A stretch of DNA of 64,000 bases from Collimonas pratensis (GCF_001584185.1 NZ_CP013234.1:992001-1056000); one strand, 5' to 3'. Counted from the first letter of the stretch, positions 38,825 through 48,777 are shown. Numbers and translations are program-made. The notes: a model not told the origin generated them from the sequence alone.

Positions 38825-40543
38825 ATGCAACTATTTAAATCGAAGTGCTCCCGCCGCGCCGGACTGATCCTGGCCGGCAGCGCCTATTGGCTGATGACCA
38901 CGACCGTCCTGCCGGCGCATGCCGATTCGCGCAGTCCGCTGCAAGGCAACCCGACCGATACCTTGCCTAAAGCGGAAGCGCCGGCCAGTTCGACGGTGAC
39001 CATCAATGTACAGACCCAGCCGGTCGATCCGGCCATGCAGAAACTGCTGGCAAGCCATCTGGTGCCTTCACGTTTCCAGATCGCCGGTAGCAAGACCTTG
39101 CCGTTCGAAGAAATTGCAGCGCTGTTCGCGCCAATGGCCAATCGCGACGTCACCGTGGCGGAATTGCTGGCCGCCGCCAACAAGGTTACGCAGATGTACC
39201 AGGATCGCGGCTACCCGCTTTCCTTTGCCTTCATCCCGGCCCAGACTTTCGAAAATAACGTAGTTGTAGTCACGGTCGTGGAAGGCTATGTCAGCAACGT
39301 CAAGGTAGAAGGCAATCCAGGCGGCAGCGAAGAGCGCCTGAAGCTGATCGCCGAACAGTTGCAGCAGGATAGGCCGCTGCGGCGCGCGACTTTCGAACGG
39401 GTCGCCGGCATCCTCAGTCTGCAGCCTGGAGTCAAGATTGTCGCCAACGTGGCGCCGCCGACCACCACCGACGGCGCTGCCGACATGGTGCTGACGGTGA
39501 AGCGCAAACCGATCACGGTGGGTGTCGGCGCCGATTACCGGCAGCCGGGCATACGCGGCCTGCTGACCGCTAGCAGCAATGGCTTGACGCCGCTTGGTGA
39601 ACAGGTAACGGTGAGCACGCTGCAGCCGAGCGGCGAGCAGCATGAAAAATACTATGCGCTGAATTATGTCCAGCCGATCGGTACCGACGGTTTGCTGGGC
39701 AAGGTGAACTGGTCAGACTATCGTGCGCAGCCACAGAATACAGCCTTGGCGGCGGTCGATTACCTCAATCAATATCAAACCAAGACCACACACGTTGGCG
39801 CTTCTCTCAGCTATCCGGTGATCCTGGATAACACGCATAGCTTGACCGTCACCGGCGGCGCCTACCAGGCTGAAAACAGTCAGCTGTTCACTCGTTCGGT
39901 GCCGGCTACACCGATGACATTGGAGTTGAGTTCGCAGGTGCGGGTATTAAGTGCAGAAGCTGCATGGACCGATGTCAAAACAGGCCCGGACAAGTTGCAG
40001 CAGACGCGCCAGTTGAATGTCGGTGTCTACAAGGCCCTAAGCTCGCTCGGCAGCAGAACGGAGCAGAGCAACGTCGATTTGGGTTTTACCAAAGTCACTC
40101 TACAAGCGGCGCAATCGAACCAACTGCCCGGCGGCTTCGGCGTTGCGGTAGCCGCCAGCACGCAGTACAGCAGCAACATTCTGCCGACATCGGAACAGAT
40201 CGGTTTTGGGGGGAGATTATTCGGCCTTGCCTATCCTGCGGGCGAGCTGGCAGGGGACAAAGGCTGGGGCGTATCGGCTGAAATAAACCGGCTGTTTCCC
40301 ATGAGTTACACTTATCTGAAAACAGTGCAACCGTATTTTCTGGTGGACCATTCTCGAGTGTATTCCAATGCAGGTCCTTTGAGTCACGACACTTTGGGCT
40401 CTGTTGCGCTGGGGGTACGCTTTTCAGACGGTCATTACTACACTCTGGACCTGTCGATAGCGAAGCCGGTAGCCGATATTCCCATCAATTCCAGTTCGCG
40501 ATCGCCGCGGGTAAATGCGGCTTATTCCTATCAGATGGATTAA
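38825..40543 (+). CDS. TpsB outer-membrane transporter (ShlB/FhaC/HecB family), no TpsA partner in sight
   Basis: This 572-residue two-partner secretion translocator has a signal peptide (ending VLPAHA). A POTRA-type region follows (FQIAGSKTLPFEEIAALF, MYQDRGYPLSFAFIPAQ, VVTVVEGYVSNVKV). The rest is a C-terminal 16-strand barrel with the FhaC-type signature RLFGLAYPAGELAGDKGWGV near the end. I chose the ATG at 38825 because the signal begins there; in-frame starts lie back to 38723. It has no large filamentous TpsA gene next to it. The substrate could be distant, or this may be a Tps-like porin for a small partner. Confidence 0.85.
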   Translation: MQLFKSKCSRRAGLILAGSAYWLMTTTVLPAHADSRSPLQGNPTDTLPKAEAPASSTVTINVQTQPVDPAMQKLLASHLVPSRFQIAGSKTLPFEEIAALFAPMANRDVTVAELLAAANKVTQMYQDRGYPLSFAFIPAQTFENNVVVVTVVEGYVSNVKVEGNPGGSEERLKLIAEQLQQDRPLRRATFERVAGILSLQPGVKIVANVAPPTTTDGAADMVLTVKRKPITVGVGADYRQPGIRGLLTASSNGLTPLGEQVTVSTLQPSGEQHEKYYALNYVQPIGTDGLLGKVNWSDYRAQPQNTALAAVDYLNQYQTKTTHVGASLSYPVILDNTHSLTVTGGAYQAENSQLFTRSVPATPMTLELSSQVRVLSAEAAWTDVKTGPDKLQQTRQLNVGVYKALSSLGSRTEQSNVDLGFTKVTLQAAQSNQLPGGFGVAVAASTQYSSNILPTSEQIGFGGRLFGLAYPAGELAGDKGWGVSAEINRLFPMSYTYLKTVQPYFLVDHSRVYSNAGPLSHDTLGSVALGVRFSDGHYYTLDLSIAKPVADIPINSSSRSPRVNAAYSYQMD

Positions 40544-41091
40544 ATGCAGATCTGCGCGGAAACAATCGTTTCCTGATCGCGTCAACTGATACGGATTTTT
40601 CGTTGCCATAGGCCATTGATCGCCTATTTTCCGATGCGCATGAATGTCCAGCGACTGTTACGCAAACGCCAGCAAATCTGCCGGTCCGGAGCGTTTTCTG
40701 ATTTCTTTCAAAGCGTCGGAACCGAGGAAATCAGCGTGTGTTTTTTCGATGAATAAAACTATGAAAAATGCACGCCGATAGTTGTTTTCTGAATTTCTTT
40801 TTGGAAATTTTTACTTGCTTAGAAGTAAGCATTTTTTTCACAATGTAAAACAATATTTCAAAGAAAAATCGCGGTTCACCTATGAAAACGGGACTAGAGA
40901 GAATATTCTAATAATAAGTTTCTTAAGGGAAAAATTTATCTTGAGGTAATTTTTAATCAGGGCTATGCTGATACCGCGTAGTCCGAAATCAGGTGCTGTA
41001 ATCCGGGGGTAGAACGCGAGTCTATTTCCCGCTGATTGCGATGCCGCAGGCTACCTCTTTAATGCGATGAGTGTTTCTTTGGGAGATCACA
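40544..41091. other. 548-bp non-coding gap before the Tad locus
   Basis: No credible gene is seen. The centre (40790-40960) is strongly AT-rich. A weak hairpin TGCTT / AAGCA followed by seven T residues (40815-40838) may terminate the TpsB transcript. The promoter for flp must lie here, but no clear -10/-35 pair or -24/-12 site was found. The low GC could attract H-NS-type silencers; this is inference. Confidence 0.5.
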
Positions 41092-41265
41092 ATGAACGTC
41101 AAATTAATGAAATTTCTTCGGGAAGAAGATGGCGTTACTGCTATTGAATATGGTCTGATTGCCGGCCTGGTTGCGGTAGCAATTATCGGCGGCATCACTC
41201 TCTTGGGCGGCAAGTTGCAAACGCTTTTTGCCTACATAGCGGGCCTGTTGCCTACCGGCGCTTGA
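41092..41265 (+). CDS. flp: Flp/Fap-type pilin (Tad pilus major subunit)
   Basis: This 57-residue prepilin has the Flp leader MNVKLMKFLREEDG, cleaved before VTAIEYGLIAGLVAVAII. The G-x4-EY motif is the hallmark for cleavage by TadV-type peptidase. A single hydrophobic helix with a short C-terminal tail gives the small Flp subunit. GGGAG lies 8 nt before the ATG. It is the first gene of the tad operon and is likely translated at high level. Function: fibrous adhesion pilus and biofilm formation. Confidence 0.95.
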   Translation: MNVKLMKFLREEDGVTAIEYGLIAGLVAVAIIGGITLLGGKLQTLFAYIAGLLPTGA

Positions 41266-41350
41266 AAATCCGGCTGATGTGCCTGTCAAGGGCCAGGTGC
41301 TGTCCAGCTATTTTCAACGATTAGCTGGACAGAATGAATACGTGCTGGAT

Positions 41351-41881
41351 ATGAACTATCTCCTGTTGCTGTTTCTGCTGTTTTGCACTGCCATATTTCT
41401 ATACGACTATCTGTTCCGGCGCGTTCCAAACAGATTGCTTGTCATGGCGATTGCTGTGCAACTAGGCTGGCTTGCAGGTTCTGGAAATGGATTGAACGGT
41501 GTGACATGGATAGGCGCATTCTCTGGGTTGACGGTTGGGCTGCTTTTTTTCTTGCCGCTATACACCTTGCGTGCGATGGCGGCAGGTGATGTCAAGTTCT
41601 TTGCCGTGCTTGGATTATTGCTTGGGCCAGGAGCGTTGCTGCCTGTGTTTTTGATAGGTTCATTGTTCGCTGGCGTACATGCTGTCGCGACTCACATATT
41701 GCGGATGGGACTGGTGCCGGGTTTGCAAGCCGTCGCGACGCGGCTAGTGCGCTGGCCATTGTGTCGGCGTGTTCTGGAGAGGCGCGGCAGTCGTAGCGGG
41801 ATTCCCTACGCGGCATACCTGGCTGTAGCGGGAGCGTGGGCTGGCATGCAGAGTGCAGGAGTAATCCTCGGCATTAACTGA
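41351..41881 (+). CDS. tadV: prepilin peptidase TadV/CpaA
   Basis: This 176-residue inner-membrane aspartyl protease cleaves and methylates Flp prepilins. The two catalytic aspartates are in FLYDYLFRRVPN (about residue 19) and AAGDVKFFAVLG (about residue 79). About six hydrophobic segments are present, and the C-terminal half is short as in TadV. The ATG at 41351 was chosen since the previous 24 in-frame codons are not membrane-like. It immediately follows flp. Confidence 0.9.
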   Translation: MNYLLLLFLLFCTAIFLYDYLFRRVPNRLLVMAIAVQLGWLAGSGNGLNGVTWIGAFSGLTVGLLFFLPLYTLRAMAAGDVKFFAVLGLLLGPGALLPVFLIGSLFAGVHAVATHILRMGLVPGLQAVATRLVRWPLCRRVLERRGSRSGIPYAAYLAVAGAWAGMQSAGVILGIN

Positions 41882-41963
41882 GCTGTTGTTTGCATCATGC
41901 ATGTCAGCACGGCGCGCGTCGGCAATAAGTCGATCGTTTCGGCTGGGAAGATCGGGAGCAGGG

Positions 41964-42446
41964 ATGTATAACAAATATAAGCGCGCAGCTCGTCCAGAGA
42001 TGGACAGAGGAGCCGGGAACATTGCCCAACGCGGTATTGCCGCGATTGAATTTGCCTTGATATTTCCGATATTCTTCGTAGTGCTGTATGGGATTATCAC
42101 TTATGTGCTGATTTTCCTGGCCCAGCAATCTCTGGCGTTGGCAGCAGAAGAGGGCGCTCGCGCCGCACTGCGTTATACCACTGCCGATCGCGGCACGATT
42201 GCCTGTAACACAGCTAAGCAACTTGTCGGCTGGCTGGGCGGCGGCGGAGGCGCGCCAACAGCGACCTGCACGCCAGTGGGACCGTTCACCTGTGCTTTCC
42301 CCGCGGGTACCACCGCACAATGCATCACTGTGAACCTTGTCTACCCTTATGCTGCGCGGCCCTTGGTGCCGCTACTGCTGGGGCCATTAATGCGCGTCGC
42401 GGTACCCGCGACTCTGGCGAGTTCAGCGACCGTACAAATTAACTGA
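41964..42446 (+). CDS. tadE: TadE-like minor pseudopilin
   Basis: This 160-residue TadE-family protein has an N-terminal cleavage/membrane region QRGIAAIEFALIFPIFFVVL (about residue 23) with the F/EF signature. A short C-terminal globular part containing four Cys residues follows. TadE-like proteins are minor pseudopilins required for pilus assembly. A GGGAGCAGGG RBS precedes the ATG at 41964. It lies between the peptidase and cpaB genes in the operon. Confidence 0.85.
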   Translation: MYNKYKRAARPEMDRGAGNIAQRGIAAIEFALIFPIFFVVLYGIITYVLIFLAQQSLALAAEEGARAALRYTTADRGTIACNTAKQLVGWLGGGGGAPTATCTPVGPFTCAFPAGTTAQCITVNLVYPYAARPLVPLLLGPLMRVAVPATLASSATVQIN

Positions 42447-42602
42447 GTAAAGCGGCTCACGGGCCTGAAGATTTTTACGCGCATTGCCAATTTTTACCGG
42501 TCACAGATCATTGGGCCAATGATTTACCCCTTGCTGGCTTGAATTTGACATGGGAACCACCTTGAACAATCTTTTCGTTCGGACAGGCATCGAGTACACA
42601 CC

Positions 42603-43625
42603 ATGAATAATCTGACAAAAATTGTTGCAGCGATATTGGTGATGGCTGCGCTTGGTTTGGCATTTGTAGCGTGGTGGCTGGGCAGCCGCCCGCCGCCGAC
42701 GCTAGCACCGGCGCCAGCGGTGGCCGGCAAGTCTTCGTCCCAGCACTACGAAGTAATCGTGGCGGCGCGCGCACTGGAAGCGGGCAAGGCTATCACTACT
42801 AACGACATCAGCCTGGTGACTTTGCCTATCAATCCAGCAGGCGCCTTTGACCAGGCCAGTTCGGTAGTCGGCAAAGTGCCGCTGATTGATATCGGGACCG
42901 GCACCCCGATCACCGAGAGTGGTTTGGCCAGCGGTCTGTCAGTCAAATTGGCAGATGGGGAACGAGCAGTGGCGATTCCCGTCGATGAAATTGTCGGTGC
43001 CGGCAACCGGGTTCAGGCAGGGGATTATGTAGATGTCTTTTTCACTCTCAAGCAATCCCAGGATATCGCGACGACGCAGTCGCGCTTGCTGCTGTCGCGT
43101 GTACATGTACTGTCATACGGAGCAGCGGTGATCGGTACGGCGACGAGCGGCGGTAGTGCGGGAGTTGCACCGGCACAGCAGTCCTCTTCGCAATCCGTGC
43201 AAGGAGCGCAAGCATCGACGCAGGGCCAGCAAGCGGCGCGCACCGCCGTATTGGCGACGCAAGTTGCCGACGTCAACCGCCTATTGCTGGCAACCCAGAA
43301 TGGCAAGCTGACACTGGCGTTGCGCAACCCAAGCGATGAAACCATTTCCGATGTGGCGCTGTTCCCACAGATTCCCGCGGTGCTTGCAGGGAAAAGGGAT
43401 TTGACGCGCGATCAGCAAGAGGCCCTGAAGCAACCTGACAACCAGGCTTTTGCCGGGATCGAAATGGATGGCCTGAGCAGTGATTCAAAATCGTCGGCCC
43501 ACAAGCCGGGAGGACGCAGCCTGGCTGCGGCGAGACCAGCGGGTCCTGCATCCGCACGTGGCGCCGGAAATGCAGGAACGGTGGAAGTGATTCGCGGCAC
43601 GCAACGGGAATCGGTGGCATTTTAA
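42603..43625 (+). CDS. cpaB: Flp pilus assembly protein CpaB/RcpC
   Basis: This 340-residue periplasmic Tad component has an N-terminal signal/anchor (IVAAILVMAALGLAFVAWWL) and an SAF domain (VIVAARALEAGKAITTNDIS, about residue 50). An RcpC-like domain follows (AIPVDEIVGAGNRVQAGDYV, DVFFTLKQ). The protein aids the outer-membrane secretin in the Tad machine. The C-terminal tail is Ser/Ala/Gly-rich. The start at 42603 follows the AT-rich gap after tadE. Confidence 0.92.
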   Translation: MNNLTKIVAAILVMAALGLAFVAWWLGSRPPPTLAPAPAVAGKSSSQHYEVIVAARALEAGKAITTNDISLVTLPINPAGAFDQASSVVGKVPLIDIGTGTPITESGLASGLSVKLADGERAVAIPVDEIVGAGNRVQAGDYVDVFFTLKQSQDIATTQSRLLLSRVHVLSYGAAVIGTATSGGSAGVAPAQQSSSQSVQGAQASTQGQQAARTAVLATQVADVNRLLLATQNGKLTLALRNPSDETISDVALFPQIPAVLAGKRDLTRDQQEALKQPDNQAFAGIEMDGLSSDSKSSAHKPGGRSLAAARPAGPASARGAGNAGTVEVIRGTQRESVAF

Positions 43626-43681
43626 GGCATGGATACATTCGAACGACCGGTTTATATCGATAACAGGACGACGCGTAACTC

Positions 43682-44998
43682 ATGAAAATTCACGACCTAT
43701 TTCTGCCATTGTTATTGAGTGCAAATGTCATCCCTGCAATCTCGATTGCAGCTGCTGGCGCTGCGGATATTTCGTTGGGCGCGCGGGAACAGCAAACCTT
43801 GCCGGTAGCCGGTACGCTGGAACGGATTGCCATTGCCGATCCGGAAGTTGCGGATGTACTGATGGTGAAGGGGAGCGGAGGCAAGAGCGGAAGTGTGATT
43901 TTGGTAGGAAAAAAGCCAGGCAACACCACCTTGACGGTATGGTCTAAAGGACTGCCGGCCAGGACCTGGCGGGTGAAAGTGCAAGGCGATTTGCAGGCGG
44001 CGCTGGCGGGGCAGCCTGGCGCTGAAATACAGGTGCGCGGCGGCGCCGGCCTGATCAGCGGCCAGGCGCCATCATTGCTGGATCATTTGAGCAGCAGCGC
44101 GGTTGCCGCCGATGCGGTGGGCAAGGGAAAAGTGCTCGATATTTCCAGTATCGACGGCGGCAATGTAGTGCAGATAGATGTCAAGATTGTCGAATTCAGC
44201 AAGACGGTACTGAAGCAGATCGGTTTTGATTTCGGCGCCAGCGTGAAGCGCGGCGGTTTCAGTTTCAATCTCGGCAGCAACCTGGCTTCCAATGGCGGCC
44301 TGAGTACGGTGCCAGGCACGGGGGCGGTCAGTTTGCTGACTTCATTGACGCGCGGGAATTTCAGCCTCACCAATAATTTGAAACTGGTCGAAACCAATGG
44401 CCTGGCCAGAGTGCTCGCTGAGCCTTCATTGACCGCTCTCTCGGGACAGAGCGCAAGCTTCCTGGCGGGTGGAGAACTGCCGATTCCGCAATCTGCCGGC
44501 CTGGGTTCCATCACCATCGAGTACAAGCCTTACGGTATCGGCTTGACCGTATCGCCGACCATATTGTCGAAGGGCCGGATTGCATTGAAGGTCGCGCCGG
44601 AAGCCAGCGAACTGGATTATACCAACGCCATCATTTCCAACAATGTATCGATTCCTGCCATCACTACCAGGCGCGCCGATACCACGGTAGAACTGGGCGA
44701 TGGCGAAAGCTTCATTATCGGCGGCCTGGTATCGCGCACGACCAAATCCAATGTGGCAAAAATTCCGCTGTTAGGCGACTTGCCGATCATCGGCAGCTTT
44801 TTCCGCAACATGAACTATACGCAGGACGACAAAGAACTGGTGATCATCGTTACGCCGCATGTCGTGCAGCCGATTGCAAAAAATGTACCGCTGCCATTGC
44901 CCGGTGAAAACGAACGCCGCAATACAGCAGGTACTGCATGGGGAAGCTATTTACTAGGGGGAGCGAGCCGAGACGAGTTGCCAGGGTTTTCGAAATAA
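43682..44998 (+). CDS. cpaC: Tad secretin CpaC/RcpA
   Basis: This 438-residue outer-membrane secretin is the exit channel of the pilus. It has a cleavable signal peptide, a BON-like/N0 region (GAREQQTLPVAGTLERIAI, VLMVKGSGGKSGSVILVGK) and the secretin domain with LVETNGLARVLAEPSLTALS and SASFLAGGELPIPQ. The C-terminal motif GDGESFIIGGLVSRTTKSN precedes LPIIGSFFR. It follows cpaB after 56 nt with an AGGAC box before the ATG. Confidence 0.94.
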   Translation: MKIHDLFLPLLLSANVIPAISIAAAGAADISLGAREQQTLPVAGTLERIAIADPEVADVLMVKGSGGKSGSVILVGKKPGNTTLTVWSKGLPARTWRVKVQGDLQAALAGQPGAEIQVRGGAGLISGQAPSLLDHLSSSAVAADAVGKGKVLDISSIDGGNVVQIDVKIVEFSKTVLKQIGFDFGASVKRGGFSFNLGSNLASNGGLSTVPGTGAVSLLTSLTRGNFSLTNNLKLVETNGLARVLAEPSLTALSGQSASFLAGGELPIPQSAGLGSITIEYKPYGIGLTVSPTILSKGRIALKVAPEASELDYTNAIISNNVSIPAITTRRADTTVELGDGESFIIGGLVSRTTKSNVAKIPLLGDLPIIGSFFRNMNYTQDDKELVIIVTPHVVQPIAKNVPLPLPGENERRNTAGTAWGSYLLGGASRDELPGFSK

Positions 44999-45020
44999 GC
45001 GACAGCCATTTTTGGATTAC

Positions 45021-46325
45021 ATGATGAACGCTCGTAACAAAGCATTGAATGAACTGACGTCGCTCAGCCGTTTCGTCTTCTGCTCACGCAACAGCGCGCA
45101 GGCAGAATGGCTCGGTGCAGCGCTTGGAAAGTGGGGCACTCTGCTGCAGGAAAAGGCAGATGTGGCTGAACTGTTGTCGCGTATCGCCGAACTCAATCCC
45201 TTGCTGGTCCTGCTGGATTTTTCCGGGGTTGAGCAGATACACGATCATGCCGGCGTGCTGTCGCTTGATTCGGTCAGCAGTACTGCGCACGCGGTTGAAC
45301 TGGCGCGCGCCTTGGGCAAGACTCTTCCTTCGCTGCCATTGGTCGCCGTCGGTTCCATGGCTTTTCCTGAAGGCACGGTAGCGGCATTGCGTGCCGGCGT
45401 CAGCGATTTCATCGATGTCAGCGCCTCCGAAGACGAAGCGCGCGAAGTGGTGCAGCGTGTGCTGGCGAAGGCAGCCGCGCGGAATCCTGCGCCAGTCAAG
45501 CGCGGCCAGCTGGTGACTCTGCTCGGTGTCCGTTCCGGCATCGGCACCAGCACCCTGGCGGCGCATCTGGCTGACATGATTCAGCAGCGTAACGGCAATC
45601 AAGGCGGCAAGCATGCTGCCACCGACAGCCGCGTGGCGCTGCTCGATCTCGGCCTGCCTGCCGGCGACGGCAAGCTGTACCTGAGCGCCAACGGCAATTT
45701 CGACTTCGCCGAAGCGGTACGCAACCTGCGGCGCTTCGACGAAACCCTGGTGCATACCGCACTGCCGCGCAGCCCTGGCGGCGTCACTGTGATTTCATTG
45801 CCGCACAGCCTGAGCGAGATGCGTACGGTCTCGCATCACGATGCCCTGGCTTTGCTGGACCGCCTGCGCCTGTATTTCGACGTGCTGATTGCCGACCTTG
45901 GCGGCTTCACCAACCACGAATTCATCGCCAACCTGACCGGCGCTGCCGACCAGGTATGGCTGGTGACGGATCAGAGCGTCGGCGCGCTGGTGTCGCTGGC
46001 GGGCACCCTGCAAGAATTGAACGGCCGCCATCCGGACGACGGCAAGCGCCATCTGGTGGTCAACCGCTACGACGACCGCTTCGGCATGGGTGCCAGCCAG
46101 ATTGCGGAACGCTTCAAATTGCCTTTGCTCGCCACTTTGCCGGAGCGCACGCTGAAGCTGACTTCCAGCGCCAACCGCGGCAAGCTGCTGCATGAGGTGG
46201 CTCCCCATGATGCATACGTGCGGGCGGTGGACGGCTTGATAGACGGCTTGCTTAGCCATGCAGAAACGGCGCCGCACAAGCAGGGCGTCGGGCGCTGGCT
46301 GCCGAAAATCCTGTTGAGGAAATAG
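45021..46325 (+). CDS. cpaE: Tad pilus localisation ATPase CpaE/TadZ
   Basis: This 434-residue protein has an atypical receiver-like N-terminal half (residues 1 to about 140) and a C-terminal ParA/MinD-like ATPase. The latter includes LLGVRSGIGTSTLAAHLADM, where the usual signature lysine is replaced by arginine-serine, a common feature of CpaE. Other blocks are VALLDLGLPAG, DVLIADLGGFTN and VWLVTDQSVGA. TadZ/CpaE marks the pole or site for pilus assembly. I chose ATG 45021 over the in-frame TTG at 45012. Confidence 0.92.
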   Translation: MMNARNKALNELTSLSRFVFCSRNSAQAEWLGAALGKWGTLLQEKADVAELLSRIAELNPLLVLLDFSGVEQIHDHAGVLSLDSVSSTAHAVELARALGKTLPSLPLVAVGSMAFPEGTVAALRAGVSDFIDVSASEDEAREVVQRVLAKAAARNPAPVKRGQLVTLLGVRSGIGTSTLAAHLADMIQQRNGNQGGKHAATDSRVALLDLGLPAGDGKLYLSANGNFDFAEAVRNLRRFDETLVHTALPRSPGGVTVISLPHSLSEMRTVSHHDALALLDRLRLYFDVLIADLGGFTNHEFIANLTGAADQVWLVTDQSVGALVSLAGTLQELNGRHPDDGKRHLVVNRYDDRFGMGASQIAERFKLPLLATLPERTLKLTSSANRGKLLHEVAPHDAYVRAVDGLIDGLLSHAETAPHKQGVGRWLPKILLRK

Positions 46326-46448
46326 ACCTGTATTCGTATTGATGCAAGCGTGATTTAGACCGATCTGCGCCGCCACCCCTTATCTGTCTGCACAAAATGC
46401 AAAAGACAGGCGGGTGCGGCCCCCTGATGAAAGACGGGAGACATAAAC

Positions 46449-47804
46449 GTGAGTAACCAGATTGAATTTGCAGATGACGACCAGACCTTCTCGAATACCC
46501 AGGAATTCCAGGATATCAAGACGGCCGCCTACGATCATCTGCTGACGCGGATCGAGGAGCTGGGGGCGGAGTTCGGACGCTGGTCGCGCAGCGCGATCCA
46601 GCAATTCGTCAATCTGGATGTCGACGGCTTCGTGCGCCTGCAACGCATCCCTCTGAATGAATCGGAAGTGCGGCAGATTGCCGATGCCCTGACCAAGGAG
46701 TTGGCGGGACTGGGGCCGCTGGAAGACCTGCTGGCCGACGTGACGGTCGAAGATATCCTGATCAACGGCTATAACGATGTATTCGTTTCGCGCCACGGCA
46801 TCTTGCAGCGTGAGACGCTGCGCTTTACCGATAATGCGCACTTGTTGCGCATCGTCAGGCGCATCCTGGCGCCGCTGGGCCGCCGCCTGGATGAGTCGAA
46901 CCCGATGGTCGATGCACGCCTGCCGGATGGCGGCCGTCTGAACGTCGTCATCGAGCCGCTGTCGGTGGACGGCCCGATGGTATCGATCCGCAAATTCCGC
47001 AAGGAACCGCTGAAACCTACCGATCTCCTCAATCTCGGCACCATGAATGACGAGATTTACACGCTGCTGGATAACGCCGTCAAGGCGCGCTGCAATATCC
47101 TGGTATCGGGCGGCACCAGCTCCGGGAAAACCTCTCTGCTCAATGCACTAGCCTTTTTTATCCCGGAAAAAGAACGGGTCGTCACGGTTGAAGATACCGC
47201 AGAACTGTCGCTCAACCATCCGCACGTAGTACGGCTGGAATCGCGTCTTGGCGGCTTTGAAGGCGCCGGCGCTGTCAGTATCCGTGACTTGATCCGCAAC
47301 AGTTTGCGCATGCGTCCTGACCGTATCATCGTAGGTGAAGTGCGCGGCGCCGAAGTTCTGGAAATGCTGCAGGCGATGAACACCGGCCACGACGGTTCGA
47401 TGGGAACGATCCACGCGAACACGCCGCGTGAATGTCTTTACCGGATTGAAATGCTGGCCGGCTTTGCCGGCTTCCAGGGCAGTGAAAGCAGCCTCAGGCG
47501 GCAGATCGCCGGCGCCCTCGATTTCATCGTGCAGATCGGCCGGCTGTCCAACGGTCGCCGTCGCATCGTCTCGATTACAGAAGTGACCGGCATGGGGGAC
47601 AACATCATCACCCTGCAGGAACTGTATCGGCACGAAAGCTTTATCGGCCCGGATGGCGAAGAAGCCGATCGCTGGATTTCTTTAGGCATCTTCCCGCATG
47701 CGCCCAAGCTGCAGCGGCAACGGCAACTCGGCCAGCAAAGCAGCGGTAGTCCGAATACCGGCGGTCCCGGTTCCAGCACCAGTGGCCAGGCGGGGAGGCG
47801 CTAG
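46449..47804 (+). CDS. cpaF: Tad secretion ATPase CpaF/TadA
   Basis: This 451-residue hexameric ATPase drives Flp pilus extrusion. It has Walker A LVSGGTSSGKTSLLNAL (about residue 220), the Asp box VTVEDTAELSLNHPHVVRLE, Walker B GEVRGAEVLEMLQAMNTGHD and the His box GSMGTIHANTPREC. The N-terminal all-helical domain is typical of the CpaF branch. Translation starts at GTG with GGGAG 10 nt upstream. It is the power source for the membrane platform TadB-TadC directly downstream. Confidence 0.96.
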   Translation: MSNQIEFADDDQTFSNTQEFQDIKTAAYDHLLTRIEELGAEFGRWSRSAIQQFVNLDVDGFVRLQRIPLNESEVRQIADALTKELAGLGPLEDLLADVTVEDILINGYNDVFVSRHGILQRETLRFTDNAHLLRIVRRILAPLGRRLDESNPMVDARLPDGGRLNVVIEPLSVDGPMVSIRKFRKEPLKPTDLLNLGTMNDEIYTLLDNAVKARCNILVSGGTSSGKTSLLNALAFFIPEKERVVTVEDTAELSLNHPHVVRLESRLGGFEGAGAVSIRDLIRNSLRMRPDRIIVGEVRGAEVLEMLQAMNTGHDGSMGTIHANTPRECLYRIEMLAGFAGFQGSESSLRRQIAGALDFIVQIGRLSNGRRRIVSITEVTGMGDNIITLQELYRHESFIGPDGEEADRWISLGIFPHAPKLQRQRQLGQQSSGSPNTGGPGSSTSGQAGRR

Positions 47805-47806
47805 TC

Positions 47807-48736
47807 ATGCACATCGCGCTCTGGCTGCTTGCCGCCGCCCTGCTGCTGACCGGCAGCGCGCTATGGCTTTGGCAGCGCGCGCAGTACCGGACACAGCAAG
47901 ATGTCAGCGCTGCGTTCGTGGATCGGCAGATTCAGGGCATGCAGCCACTCCAGCAACAGCCGCAGAACGCGGGGCAGGTATTGCAGCAACCGCACTTGCC
48001 GTCGGAAGCGTTGCGCAATTTCTTTTTGCGCGCCGGGATCCAGCATCCCAGCGGGAAATTGTATGTGCAACTGGTAGTGCCCGGGATTGTGCTGGTGTTG
48101 CTGGCCTTGATACTTGGCGGCTGGCTGTCGGCATTGGGAACCGCATTGCTATACGCCATGCTGGTGGTGTTCTATTTTTGGCTCAGGACTTCAAAAATGC
48201 AACGCACCCTGATAAGGCAGTTACCGGGATTCCTGGATACTCTGGTGCGCCTGGTTGCGATAGGAAACAGCATTGGTGCTGCATTCCAGACAGGTATCGG
48301 CAGCACCGAAGGACCGCTGCGGGTCATTCTGGATCGCGCCAACAGGCAGGTGCAGGCCGGTGTCGATCTGGAGCACGCATTGCGCCAGCAGGCAGCGGTC
48401 TATAAATTCAAGGAGCTCGATCTTGTTGCAGCGGTAATTGGTATTTCTTCCCGATTTGGAGGTCGCTCCGATGTGGTCCTGGAACGCATGGCGGCATTCA
48501 TGCGCGACCTCGAGCATGCGCAGAATGAGATGGCTTCCTTGTCAGCGGAAATCCGCTTGTCGGCGTGGATCATGGCGATTTTGCCGATCGCCATTGGTAT
48601 CTTCCTGATCATTTTTAATAACAATATGTTTGTCGGCATGTGGGAAGACCCGATAGGTAAAAAAATGCTGCTGGGTGCGGTAGTGCTAGAGATAGTTGGC
48701 GGCTACTTCCTGTATCGGCTGGCGAAATCGATTTAG
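47807..48736 (+). CDS. tadB: Tad inner-membrane platform protein TadB
   Basis: This 309-residue membrane protein is homologous to GspF/TadB. It has an N-terminal helix, paired transmembrane segments at about residues 90-130, the T2SS-F cytoplasmic domain (RQLPGFLDTLVRLVAIGNSIGAAF, DLEHALRQQAAVYKFKELDL) and two C-terminal helices (IMAILPIAIGIFLIIFNNNM, LLGAVVLEIVGGYFLYRLAK). It starts 2 nt after cpaF and pairs with TadC downstream. Confidence 0.92.
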   Translation: MHIALWLLAAALLLTGSALWLWQRAQYRTQQDVSAAFVDRQIQGMQPLQQQPQNAGQVLQQPHLPSEALRNFFLRAGIQHPSGKLYVQLVVPGIVLVLLALILGGWLSALGTALLYAMLVVFYFWLRTSKMQRTLIRQLPGFLDTLVRLVAIGNSIGAAFQTGIGSTEGPLRVILDRANRQVQAGVDLEHALRQQAAVYKFKELDLVAAVIGISSRFGGRSDVVLERMAAFMRDLEHAQNEMASLSAEIRLSAWIMAILPIAIGIFLIIFNNNMFVGMWEDPIGKKMLLGAVVLEIVGGYFLYRLAKSI

Positions 48737-48777
48737 CCGCGTGGCTGATGTTTGGCGTTATCTGAGACGGAAATATA

